Source: a virus
Length of the DNA: 23,413 nt
Virus record (IMG/VR): IMGVR_UViG_3300012532_000113
Coordinates: 1-23,413 of that record
Strand: one strand, 5' to 3'
In this document: piece by piece, positions 1-6,559 of the stretch
How the letters are laid out: every line of letters begins with the position of its first letter
Numbering within the stretch: position 1 is the stretch's first letter
Notes under the pieces: model-generated
Told to the model about the DNA's origin: nothing
Databases searched by the model: none
The model's input: only the letters and a program-made list of their open reading frames with translations
Made by a program: the position numbers and the translations under genes

Positions 1-38
1 AACCGCGCCGTGGCTACAGCTTCTCCAAACCGAGGTGA
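1..38 (+). CDS. possible 3' end of an upstream gene (partial)
   Basis: The third reading frame is open from the window edge and ends in TGA at 36-38, encoding ...PRRGYSFSKPR. The stop lies just before the next gene's ATG at 44, the tight spacing used elsewhere in this window. The fragment is too short for a family call. The frame of the next gene is also open to the window edge, so that gene could instead begin upstream. Confidence 0.25.
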   Translation, partial: PRRGYSFSKPR

Positions 39-43
39 CACAC

Positions 44-718
44 ATGCCAGACGAAGCAGACATCAGCACAGCTCCAGTGACCGCGACGGTGCCAGAGCCT
101 GAAGCTGCCGCGCCCGCTGCGCCCGCCAACCCCTACAACCCCACGCACATCCCTACCTGCCGCTGCCCATCCTGCTGCAAAAAGGCCAAGCTAGCACGTG
201 GTGAGCTGCTTAACACCAAGCAGACAGCTCCGGCTGCTGCCCCGGCGGCAACTACCTCCCCGGCACCCGCACCTCCCTCTCCCTCCCCCCACATCGCTCG
301 CGCTTCCGCTGCTGCGCGCGCCCGCTGGGATCGCGAAGCCGCGTCTCAGTTTGACTGGGAAGGTGCGCCGCTCGACCAAGCCTGTGACCACCTCGCACAT
401 CTGCGCCGTGAGATAGAGCTGGGTGGCCGGATGTTGCAGCAACGCTTCTCCACCCGCACTGCTGCTACCGTCCCCTGTCACGTCTGTGGTAAGCAGATTG
501 AGAATGGTCGCTGGGCACAGCAACGTACAGTCCGCAGCGAGCGTACCGGCTTGCTGGAGGCCATCTTCCTCTGCGGCCAACTCTGCATCAGCCGCTACCA
601 ACATCACCCAGGTGACTACCCTCCCCCCAGCGAGCTTGGCCCTACCGGACGGCCAAAGCCAGAGCTACCTGCAGCCGTACAAGCTGAGGAGCTGGCACGT
701 CAGCGGAGAACACAATGA
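44..718 (+). CDS. hypothetical protein with two cysteine clusters (possible zinc binding)
   Basis: This 224-residue protein is of unknown function. I chose ATG 44 because GAGGTG at 32-37 is a well-spaced ribosome binding site; a GTG at 35 in the same frame overlaps that site. An Ala/Pro-rich, probably disordered N-terminus leads into a cysteine cluster (C39, C41, C44, C45). A second Pro/Ala-rich linker follows, then a charged helical part (about 88-135). A second motif has CHVC at 145-148 and a C-x3-C at 177-181 followed by Tyr, which looks like a zinc ribbon or treble clef. The gene lies two genes upstream of the large terminase and overlaps the next gene by ATGA. A DNA-binding or packaging role is possible from position, and the missing small terminase could be here, but nothing in the sequence proves it. 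Confidence 0.7.
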   Translation: MPDEADISTAPVTATVPEPEAAAPAAPANPYNPTHIPTCRCPSCCKKAKLARGELLNTKQTAPAAAPAATTSPAPAPPSPSPHIARASAAARARWDREAASQFDWEGAPLDQACDHLAHLRREIELGGRMLQQRFSTRTAATVPCHVCGKQIENGRWAQQRTVRSERTGLLEAIFLCGQLCISRYQHHPGDYPPPSELGPTGRPKPELPAAVQAEELARQRRTQ

Positions 719-915
719 GCGTGCGCGTCCACCTCGGGCTCCCGATCTGTTGGGAATGCGGTATGGCTTACTTCCATGACTGGCGTCTGCCAAACGAGGC
801 CGTTCATCCTGAGACTGCCAAGTGCTCCAACAGTAGCAAGCGGATAGGGGTACCCTGCTTTACATGTAAAGAGCTTCCTCCCCGGCCCCCCCACGCGGTA
901 TCGCCGCGTGCTTAA
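715..915 (+). CDS. small cysteine-rich protein (zinc-ribbon-like)
   Basis: This 66-residue protein has CWEC at residues 12-15 and CFTC at 48-51, with another Cys at 37. Two CxxC knuckles about 32 residues apart suggest a small zinc ribbon. It starts with an ATGA overlap on the previous gene, so translation is probably coupled. Its last 8 bases overlap the terminase start. The C-terminal tail is Pro/Arg-rich. It is the second cysteine-knuckle protein in a row before the terminase. Function is unknown; a nucleic-acid-binding accessory factor is a guess. A short ORF could be chance, but the paired motifs and exact overlaps argue for a gene. Confidence 0.6.
   Translation: MSVRVHLGLPICWECGMAYFHDWRLPNEAVHPETAKCSNSSKRIGVPCFTCKELPPRPPHAVSPRA
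892..910 (+). promoter_or_regulatory. hairpin containing the terminase start codon
   Basis: CACGCGG at 892-898 and CCGCGTG at 904-910 are perfect inverted repeats around a five-base loop (TATCG). The last three bases of the right arm are the GTG start of the terminase gene. No ribosome binding site lies just upstream of that GTG. Ribosomes finishing the 66-residue gene (stop at 913-915) would melt the stem, so translational coupling is the simplest reading. Confidence 0.45.
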
Positions 916-2719
916 CTTCGAGCGAGCTGAGACGCTGCTGGCTAGGCTACCTATCCGTGACCGCCTCACTCGCCGCCTGATCCCTTTCCGTCTCAAATAC
1001 GCCCAACAGCAAATGCAAGCTGCAGCCATCAAGCAACAGCGTGCAGGGAAGCCTATCCGCATCATCATCCTGAAGGCCCGCCGGGTGGGGGGCAGTAGCT
1101 GGACAGAAGGTATAGGGTTGATGCACTGCATCAGCGAAGAAGCCGCGCTAGGTCTGATTGTCGCTCACTTGTTCAAAAGCAGTAAGGGGTTGTTTGAAGT
1201 CCCTTCCAACCTCGTAGACCGCGCTCTCCCCCGGCGGCAGCCCCTCACTGATCTATGCGGCATCTACCACACCAAGCACGAAGTAACTGTTCCACGCCCA
1301 ACGGGCGACAGCATAATGTCGCTTGCTACTGCCGGTGCGGTCAGTGGTGCAGGCGGTCGGGCGCTGTCCTTCACCTTCCTTCATCTCAGCGAGGCAGCTT
1401 ACTTCCCAGGCATCCAGCCCTTCACATCCCTACTCCCCACTGTCGCTTACGATCCCAACACGATTGTAGTCATCGAAAGCACCGCTAATGGTCGCGTCGG
1501 CCCAGGTGCAGCTTTCTACGATTACTGGCAGAAAGCCTGCGAAGGCCGCAACGACTACGAACCTGTGTTCATTCCTTGGCACGCTGACCCTACTTACATC
1601 CGTCCTGAAGAAGCCGCTGCTGACGCTCCTGCCGACGATTACGAAGAATGGCTGATGAAGGACTTTCACATCAGCAAGGCTCAACTCGCATGGTGGCGTG
1701 CCACACTCGAAACCGAGTGTAAGGGCGTGCTGCAGATTATGCAGCAAGAATACCCAACCAGTGCTGAAGAAGCCTTCGTAGCCACCGGCGATCCCAGCTT
1801 CGAACCAGAGGAGCTGGAGTATGTTCGCAAGCTGGTATGCGACCCTATCGCGGTAGGTGACATCCACTGCCCCCCAGGTGGCATCGCAACCTTCCGTGAG
1901 CACGGCACAGGCGACTGGTGTATATGGAAGATGCCTGTACCCGGGCACAAATACTTCATCGGCGCAGACGCAGCACGTGGCCTTCAGCTTGAGCCTGGCG
2001 ACATTGAACCTGTAAGCGAAGGCGACTTCGCAGCCGCTGCTGTGTGGGACGCCAACACCAACGAGCAGGTAGCGCGTTATGCTAAGCGTGACAACCCTGA
2101 GATACTAGCCCACAAACTCTATGCCGCTGGTCACTTCTACAACAAAGCTATGATCAGCATCGAACTTACTGGCAACCTAGGTGTGTGGGCACAGAAGGTA
2201 CTACGCGACACCCCCTTCAACTACAGTAACCTCTACCGCTGGCGTGGCTCCCGCGATGACCGCACCCCTGACCAGAACCGTATCTACAAACGACAGGTCA
2301 TCGGCTGGGAAACTACCGAGCGTACCCGCCAGATGATCTTTGATGCCTTCCGTGCTGGTATCCGCCAAGGCATCATCAAGGTGTACGACAGGGCGCTTCT
2401 CACCCAAATGGAGAACGCACAGCGCAAAGAAGGCTTCAGGTGGGAAGTCATCCGAGGCCACGATGACATACTCATCAGCACCCTTGTAGGCTGGATCGCT
2501 CGCGAGCAGTGGGGGCCATCGTGGGCAACAGGCGGCACTATCGCAGGAGGAGTTGCGCCAGATGACGTAGAGCAACATCAGCCTCGCAACCTCGGCTATA
2601 CCACAGGCCCAGCCATCATCGATGGCACCGCCTTTGCTCTAGCCGACCACTACTACAAAATCCGTAAGCAGATTATTGCCACAGAAGCAGGCCGCATCAA
2701 TCCCCTGGAGGGTGTATGA
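908..2719 (+). CDS. terL: terminase large subunit (DNA-packaging ATPase and nuclease)
   Basis: This 603-residue protein is the motor that pumps phage DNA into the procapsid through the portal and cuts the concatemer. The ATPase half has a Walker-A-like KARRVGGSSW at 56-65, a Walker B strand ending in HLSEAA at about 155-164, and a coupling motif IVVIESTANG at 186-195. The C-terminal RNase-H-like nuclease has candidate acidic residues at D354 (GADAARG), E419 (IELTGNLG) and D519/D520 (GHDD). Length suits the family. GTG 908 is the only usable start: an in-frame TAG lies at 845-847 and the next ATG (about 1013) would cut into the conserved N-terminus. The start codon sits in a hairpin and overlaps the previous gene. 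No small terminase is recognisable next to it. Confidence 0.88.
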   Translation: MLNFERAETLLARLPIRDRLTRRLIPFRLKYAQQQMQAAAIKQQRAGKPIRIIILKARRVGGSSWTEGIGLMHCISEEAALGLIVAHLFKSSKGLFEVPSNLVDRALPRRQPLTDLCGIYHTKHEVTVPRPTGDSIMSLATAGAVSGAGGRALSFTFLHLSEAAYFPGIQPFTSLLPTVAYDPNTIVVIESTANGRVGPGAAFYDYWQKACEGRNDYEPVFIPWHADPTYIRPEEAAADAPADDYEEWLMKDFHISKAQLAWWRATLETECKGVLQIMQQEYPTSAEEAFVATGDPSFEPEELEYVRKLVCDPIAVGDIHCPPGGIATFREHGTGDWCIWKMPVPGHKYFIGADAARGLQLEPGDIEPVSEGDFAAAAVWDANTNEQVARYAKRDNPEILAHKLYAAGHFYNKAMISIELTGNLGVWAQKVLRDTPFNYSNLYRWRGSRDDRTPDQNRIYKRQVIGWETTERTRQMIFDAFRAGIRQGIIKVYDRALLTQMENAQRKEGFRWEVIRGHDDILISTLVGWIAREQWGPSWATGGTIAGGVAPDDVEQHQPRNLGYTTGPAIIDGTAFALADHYYKIRKQIIATEAGRINPLEGV

Positions 2720-2740
2720 TGCTGCCACAGGAGCCACCCA

Positions 2741-3202
2741 ATGAGTGATGCCTTCCGTCAGCAATGGATTCGCCAATCAGCCAGCCGTCAGCTCTGTGCC
2801 ATCCTCGCCTACCTCACAAAGCAGCAAGGCGAGATCACTATCCCCATACGTGACCTGGAGCGAATCCAAACAGGCGAGATGATCGTCCAAGCTATTGATG
2901 GCGACAGCCTCACCATCCGCTATGCCCCGCCTGACACCCGCATGTTTGTGCTCAACGAGGCTACTGTCGCAGAAAGGAGCGCACAATGTCTACCTCAAAA
3001 CGAGCGCCGCAACCCAACGCTCCCCTCCCGGCTGGAAACTCTGCTCGACCCGCCCCTGTCATCCCCGGTCTCGACCCTGGACGACGCGGAGATGGCGCGG
3101 CGCGAAGCAGCAATGACCAGAGCAGCAGCCTCAGCCGACCAAGCCCGCGTGATGCGGGGCCAGCCACTTCCGGTAACGCAGCCCCTGCACCCCCCAAGCT
3201 GA
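2741..3202 (+). CDS. hypothetical protein, 3' end overlapping the next gene
   Basis: This 153-residue protein is not recognised. It follows the terminase by 21 bases and has CAGGAG at 2728-2733 as a ribosome binding site. The N-terminal 75 residues look like a compact alpha/beta fold with a basic first helix. The C-terminal part is a charged Ala/Arg-rich helix (about 113-140). Its last 217 bases overlap the next gene in another frame, and its stop (3200-3202) follows directly after the run CCCCCCA at 3190-3196. Reading one base back at that run would continue into the downstream frame and give a 256-residue protein. It may therefore be the first half of one protein, by programmed frameshift or by sequence error, rather than a separate gene. 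Confidence 0.6.
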   Translation: MSDAFRQQWIRQSASRQLCAILAYLTKQQGEITIPIRDLERIQTGEMIVQAIDGDSLTIRYAPPDTRMFVLNEATVAERSAQCLPQNERRNPTLPSRLETLLDPPLSSPVSTLDDAEMARREAAMTRAAASADQARVMRGQPLPVTQPLHPPS

Positions 3203-3510
3203 GCCCCTCGGCAGTCGCAGCAGCAACGTGGGCCAAGATCGGGGCAGAGTTCGTCGCAAACCGCTCTCGCTCGCGCCACGTCGCCTTCAAGCAGCTCCAG
3301 CTTGCGGTGATGCAGAACTGTGCTATTCTCTCACCAGACTACCTCTCACCTAAGGACATCGTAGGGATGAGTATGGACATAGAGAAGTTCCTTAAAGAGA
3401 ACCCTGAGGAAACCGGAGCAGGACGCTCAGCACTCGACATCGTAAGCGACTTCCTCCAAGGTGACAGCCCTGGCACTGCTATCGACAGTCCCACTCAGCA
3501 GGTAATGTAA
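2986..3510 (+). CDS. hypothetical protein, 5' end overlapping the previous gene
   Basis: This 174-residue frame starts at ATG 2986 with a strong ribosome binding site, AAAGGAG at 2973-2979, six bases upstream. Its first 70 residues are Pro/Ser/Ala-rich low complexity and lie entirely within the overlap. From residue 71 (KLSPSAVAAATW) it becomes an ordinary helical, probably globular domain to about 160. The contrast suggests that the C-terminal domain is the selected part and that the N-terminal stretch may be a by-product of the other frame. It ends one base before the portal start. No family was recognised. Position between terminase and portal suggests a packaging or head accessory protein. 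Confidence 0.6.
   Translation: MSTSKRAPQPNAPLPAGNSARPAPVIPGLDPGRRGDGAARSSNDQSSSLSRPSPRDAGPATSGNAAPAPPKLSPSAVAAATWAKIGAEFVANRSRSRHVAFKQLQLAVMQNCAILSPDYLSPKDIVGMSMDIEKFLKENPEETGAGRSALDIVSDFLQGDSPGTAIDSPTQQVM
3190..3196 (+). other. candidate -1 frameshift site (C CCC CCA)
   Basis: The heptamer is in the X XXY YYZ phase relative to the 2741 gene (codons CAC CCC CCA), and the zero-frame TGA follows at 3200-3202. A -1 slip leads exactly into the 2986 frame, giving 152 plus 104 residues. C-run slippery sites are less usual than A or T runs, and the same run is a classic place for a base-count error. I did not identify a clear downstream stimulatory structure. Confidence 0.35.
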
Positions 3511-3511
3511 C

Positions 3512-5197
3512 ATGGCAACCAAAGCTGCAACGATCAGCAACGAGTCACTTCTCATCCGCGAGCTGGACACCCTCCAAGAGCTGTCACGTAACCATCGCGA
3601 TAACTACCTCGGTGCTAACTTCTTCTCTGGCGTTCGCGATGTGTACAACCTCACTCCACCTGCAGTCGCTGCCCCCACCTTCCGTCCTTATGTCAACATC
3701 CCACAATTCCAATCGTTGATGCTGATGGAAGCCAGCGACCTTGCTGACAGCGACCCCAAGATTTACATCACCGGCCCTGATGGCAAACAAGACCACGAGC
3801 GCGAAGCAGCCTTTAACGGCCAGTGGCACCGCGGCCAGTTTTCACTCCAAATCCTCTACGCCTCCTTGTGGTCACTGCTCGGCGGCACCGGCTTCATCCA
3901 GGTTGGCTACGATCCCCTTGCCCGGCGCGGTAGCGGCGAAACTTACCTACGCTGGCGTGACCCATCAACCTGCTATCCTGACCCTGCCTCTACCAGCGAG
4001 ACCGACTGGTACTACTTCCAGATCGAAGAGAGGCTGTGGCCTGACGAAATCCGCCGCCGCTTCCCGCGCGCCTACCCCACCGGCATCGGCCAAGCCACAC
4101 CCTCCAGCGGCATGGGCGGCAGCGAACATCAGTGGGGCTCAAGCGGCAATCTTCGTATGCCTCCAGGCCCGATGAGTGCGGTGGGCAACCAGCCTGCCGA
4201 ACGCACCCTTGGCCCTGCTGATGGTCGCCGCACAGTACGTTACACCTTCATTTACGACAGTAACGTAAGAGAAATCGTCAAGGACGCAGCAGGCAGCAGC
4301 ACCCCCACCGACCGCGTGATCCCTGCAAAGTTCGAGCTGCTATTCCCCAACGGGCGCTACATCGTCGATTGCGACGGGGTTGTTCTGTTCGATGGCGACA
4401 ACCCCTACCCTATGGCACAGTTCCCCATAGCCCGCATCCTCTCACTTCCCGCTCTCACCTCATTCTGGTGCCCCCCTCCCTCTCGCTACACCTACGAACT
4501 TCAAGACCTAGCCTCTCGTATGCTGCGTCAGGTGTTCGAAAACTTCGTGCGTACCAACAACAGTGTGTGGGTGCTTGACGGCAATAGTGGTCTCACGCGC
4601 GAGAACTTCAGTGGCCTTCCGGGTGAGATCGTGATGATCGACGGTAATGGTAAGCCGCCAGTACAGGTAGCCCCGCCACCCTTCCCCGCCCAAGCCCTCA
4701 ACTTCCCACAGTTCCTGCTTGCACTCCAGAAGGAACTCCAAGGCTTCCCACCTAGCCGCGAGGGCAAAACCGGCAGCGGTAACGTAGGCACAGACCTATT
4801 CGACAGCAGCGTGATGCAGTCTCAGGCCATCACCCGCCTCCGCGCCAAGCTGCTTGCCACCGGCGTCCAGCGTATCTCAGAGCTAGCTTTCTACACTATG
4901 GCTAAGTATCAACTCAAGGGCCGCTACCCCTCCTTCGAAAACGGCCTCAAGCTTACAGACTGGAAGAGCATCGAACCAGATAAGATGCGTGACTACGAGG
5001 TGTTCCTTGACCCCGCATCTATCCGCCCCATCAGCGCCTCAGCACTACGCAAGATGGTTCCTGAGCTACGCAAGCTGCAGGTGATGGACACCCGCTCCGC
5101 ACTGGGTATGCTTGACATCCCAGGCGCAGACGAGATAGCTAACCGGATCGAAGCTGAGAAGGCGCTGGAGGCTCTCTCCAAGCTGAAGCGGAGGTAG
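3512..5197 (+). CDS. portal protein (head-to-tail connector ring)
   Basis: This 561-residue protein would form the ring at the capsid vertex through which DNA enters and leaves. It follows the terminase at the expected place and has portal-like features. These include the strand pair around GGTGFIQVGYDP (about 124-135) followed by LRWRDPSTCYPDP, an NPYPMAQFPIARIL segment (297-310), the long stem helix YELQDLASRMLRQVF (about 328-342), and a wing segment ending in LPGEIV (369-374). The C-terminal part is helical and charged. The ATG at 3512 follows the previous stop by one base; the only ribosome binding site is a weak AGGT, so coupling is likely. Which portal family it belongs to needs a profile search. 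Confidence 0.82.
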   Translation: MATKAATISNESLLIRELDTLQELSRNHRDNYLGANFFSGVRDVYNLTPPAVAAPTFRPYVNIPQFQSLMLMEASDLADSDPKIYITGPDGKQDHEREAAFNGQWHRGQFSLQILYASLWSLLGGTGFIQVGYDPLARRGSGETYLRWRDPSTCYPDPASTSETDWYYFQIEERLWPDEIRRRFPRAYPTGIGQATPSSGMGGSEHQWGSSGNLRMPPGPMSAVGNQPAERTLGPADGRRTVRYTFIYDSNVREIVKDAAGSSTPTDRVIPAKFELLFPNGRYIVDCDGVVLFDGDNPYPMAQFPIARILSLPALTSFWCPPPSRYTYELQDLASRMLRQVFENFVRTNNSVWVLDGNSGLTRENFSGLPGEIVMIDGNGKPPVQVAPPPFPAQALNFPQFLLALQKELQGFPPSREGKTGSGNVGTDLFDSSVMQSQAITRLRAKLLATGVQRISELAFYTMAKYQLKGRYPSFENGLKLTDWKSIEPDKMRDYEVFLDPASIRPISASALRKMVPELRKLQVMDTRSALGMLDIPGADEIANRIEAEKALEALSKLKRR

Positions 5198-5199
5198 AC

Positions 5200-5418
5200 A
5201 TGCAGCCCTGTACGGAGCCGTCACGCCCCAGCCAGCTCCCTCCCACAGCGCTTGACCCGCTAGGTTGGGATAGCCTGCCTGAGCTAGCACGCCGCTTGGG
5301 ACGCCCTCCACGCACCGTCCGTAGGTGGGTGATAAGCGGCATGTTAGCTGACTTTGGCATCCCTAGCTACCTGGACACCCACCGTCGCTGGTGGGTTCGC
5401 GTCCCTACAACGATTTAG
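5200..5418 (+). CDS. small helix-turn-helix protein (excisionase or MerR-like)
   Basis: This 72-residue protein has a helix-turn-helix at about 25-50 (SLPELARRLGRPPRTVRRW...) followed by a short wing rich in Trp and Arg (HRRWWVRVP at 61-69). This is the layout of excisionase or MerR-type DNA-binding domains. GGAGG at 5190-5194 is five bases before the ATG and overlaps the portal stop. The N-terminal 20 residues are Pro-rich. It could be a late regulator or a DNA-recognition subunit for packaging. Its place right after the portal, not next to an integrase, makes a true excisionase less likely. Confidence 0.7.
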   Translation: MQPCTEPSRPSQLPPTALDPLGWDSLPELARRLGRPPRTVRRWVISGMLADFGIPSYLDTHRRWWVRVPTTI

Positions 5419-5436
5419 CATTGTGGTCACTACTGC

Positions 5437-5466
5437 TTGACGTTTTGCTCCTCCGCGTAGTCTATT
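5437..5466 (+). promoter_or_regulatory. weak promoter candidate in the 5419-5475 gap
   Basis: TTGACG at 5437-5442 resembles a -35 box and TCTATT at 5461-5466, after an 18-base spacer, matches four of six bases of a -10 box. Transcription would begin almost at the ATG at 5476, which has no good ribosome binding site, so a leaderless message is possible. The match is weak and host promoter rules are unknown. Confidence 0.2.
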
Positions 5467-5475
5467 AGTGCAGCA

Positions 5476-5736
5476 ATGCGCTACAGAGGCCACAACGTCG
5501 AGATCATAGAGCGCGGCACCAAAACAGGCGAGTACCGTCGCTGTCAAGTTGCCATCGATGGCGTTCCTTGCGTTCCCTTTGATGTCCACGAAGCTGATTT
5601 CCTTGGCTTCCACGACACGGCCTCTCGCAACGCTTTTCTAGCTCGTCAGGGCATGTCGCTAGTTGATACCTACGGTGACTACCGTCGGCCTCAGCTCCCG
5701 GCTGCTGCTGATTCGCACCTTGCCACAGGCAGGTGA
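5476..5736 (+). CDS. hypothetical protein, 86 residues
   Basis: No family was recognised. The first 35 residues read like a small beta sheet (RGHNVEIIERG, RRCQVAIDGVPC), followed by a helix with HDTASRNAFLARQGM (about 46-60) and a disordered tail. Two Cys lie at residues 23 and 32. The start is uncertain because there is no clear ribosome binding site before ATG 5476. The frame fills an otherwise empty space between two supported genes, which is the main reason to accept it. Confidence 0.5.
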   Translation: MRYRGHNVEIIERGTKTGEYRRCQVAIDGVPCVPFDVHEADFLGFHDTASRNAFLARQGMSLVDTYGDYRRPQLPAAADSHLATGR

Positions 5737-5760
5737 ACTCCAAAGAGAGGAGGTAATGCA

Positions 5761-5829
5761 ATGCTGCCCATCAACGAAAGTGAGCTGAAGGCGAAGCGCG
5801 GCAAAAAGCGTCACGGTCGCCGCAAGTAG
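5761..5829 (+). CDS. 22-residue basic micropeptide
   Basis: MLPINESELKAKRGKKRHGRRK is preceded by AGGAGGT at 5748-5754, one of the best ribosome binding sites in the window. Eleven of its 22 residues are Lys, Arg or His. The C-terminal KKRHGRR is also the C-terminus of the 67-residue basic protein ending at 17738, written with different codons. A nucleic-acid or capsid-interior binding role is possible but unproven. A competing ATG at 5756 gives only a ten-residue frame. Confidence 0.5.
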   Translation: MLPINESELKAKRGKKRHGRRK

Positions 5830-5837
5830 TCACCCCC

Positions 5838-5867
5838 GAGGGTAGCTACTGCGAAGTGGCTACCCTC
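5838..5867 (+). terminator. stem-loop in the 5830-5893 gap, possible terminator
   Basis: GAGGGTAGCTAC (5838-5849) and GTGGCTACCCTC (5856-5867) form a 12-base-pair stem with one G-T pair and a TGCGAA loop. No T-run follows, so it is not a canonical intrinsic terminator. It may attenuate transcription, be a processing site, or protect the message of the head genes downstream. Confidence 0.45.
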
Positions 5868-5893
5868 CTAACCTTCGCTCAAAGGAGCACCTA

Positions 5894-6082
5894 ATGGCTC
5901 TCAAGAAGAAAGCATACCCGGAAGAGTTTCTCAGCCCTATGAACGCGCAGAAGCCTGGCCCTGACCAGATGCCGGATGTCAACAACTTCGGCAACACCAT
6001 GCCCCCTGACCCGCTTGGTGTCGTCCCGCCCGCCTCTACCGGCGGCAGCATCGGCTCGCTCAAGGGCGGCAGCAAGCGTTAG
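5894..6082 (+). CDS. hypothetical protein, 62 residues
   Basis: A good ribosome binding site (AAAGGAG at 5881-5887) precedes the ATG. The protein is Pro/Gly/Asn-rich, with a basic N-terminus (MALKKKAYPEEF) and a basic C-terminus (LKGGSKR), and is probably largely disordered. It sits upstream of the scaffold and capsid genes and could be a minor head component. No family was recognised. Confidence 0.6.
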   Translation: MALKKKAYPEEFLSPMNAQKPGPDQMPDVNNFGNTMPPDPLGVVPPASTGGSIGSLKGGSKR

Positions 6083-6097
6083 GAGCAGGGAGCAGCA

Positions 6098-6559
6098 GTG
6101 ACACCAGGAAATCCAGCACTCGCAGCTATGGCGCGTAACGTGATCGACTCGCTCTCAAAGCGAGGTGCTGGCCCTTCCACGCAGGGCGGTGCCGGCGGCG
6201 CAGCTCCTGAGATGGCCGAACAAGCTCTCAGCAGCCGCCTCAATGAGCTGCAAGGTGCTGACCCTGGGGCTGTCCTGCGTAAGTTCACACAGATGAAGCA
6301 GGAGGTTGTGCAGCTTATCCCACAGGTAGCGTTCACCCTTCCTGGTGTCAGCAAGCACATGACCAATCTGTGGAAAGCGCTTGACGGTGCTATCAAGGAA
6401 GCTGAGCAAGCCCTCAGCACACAGCAATCTGTTCAATCCACACCTGTAGGCATGACAGCCGCACAGCCCCCACAAGCTGAGCAGCAGGGTGGGATGGCAG
6501 GGATGAGCCCTGGTGGCCCCAGCGGCGGCTCACCGTTCATGCCAGGAGGCATAATGTAA
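6098..6559 (+). CDS. hypothetical helical protein upstream of the scaffold gene
   Basis: This 153-residue protein starts at GTG 6098, with GGGAG or AGGAG a few bases upstream. Residues 37-110 are predicted helical by pattern (MAEQALSSRLNELQG, VLRKFTQMKQEVVQLIP, MTNLWKALDGAIKEAEQAL). The N- and C-termini are Gly/Pro/Met-rich and flexible. Its stop and the next gene's start overlap in TAATG, so the two are coupled. Such short helical proteins between portal and capsid genes are often scaffold-associated or minor head proteins; here that is inferred from position only. Confidence 0.65.
   Translation: MTPGNPALAAMARNVIDSLSKRGAGPSTQGGAGGAAPEMAEQALSSRLNELQGADPGAVLRKFTQMKQEVVQLIPQVAFTLPGVSKHMTNLWKALDGAIKEAEQALSTQQSVQSTPVGMTAAQPPQAEQQGGMAGMSPGGPSGGSPFMPGGIM

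Noticed and set aside
3050-3100. Residues PVIPGLDPGRRGDG, similar to the translation of a common proteobacterial intergenic repeat
   Set aside because: I saw no inverted repeat or second copy in the window, and the same bases read as ordinary coding sequence in the 2741 frame. Likely coincidence.
5200-5418. Reading the small helix-turn-helix gene as evidence for a lysogeny module (excisionase)
   Set aside because: No integrase, repressor or attachment site is visible nearby, and the gene sits among late structural genes.
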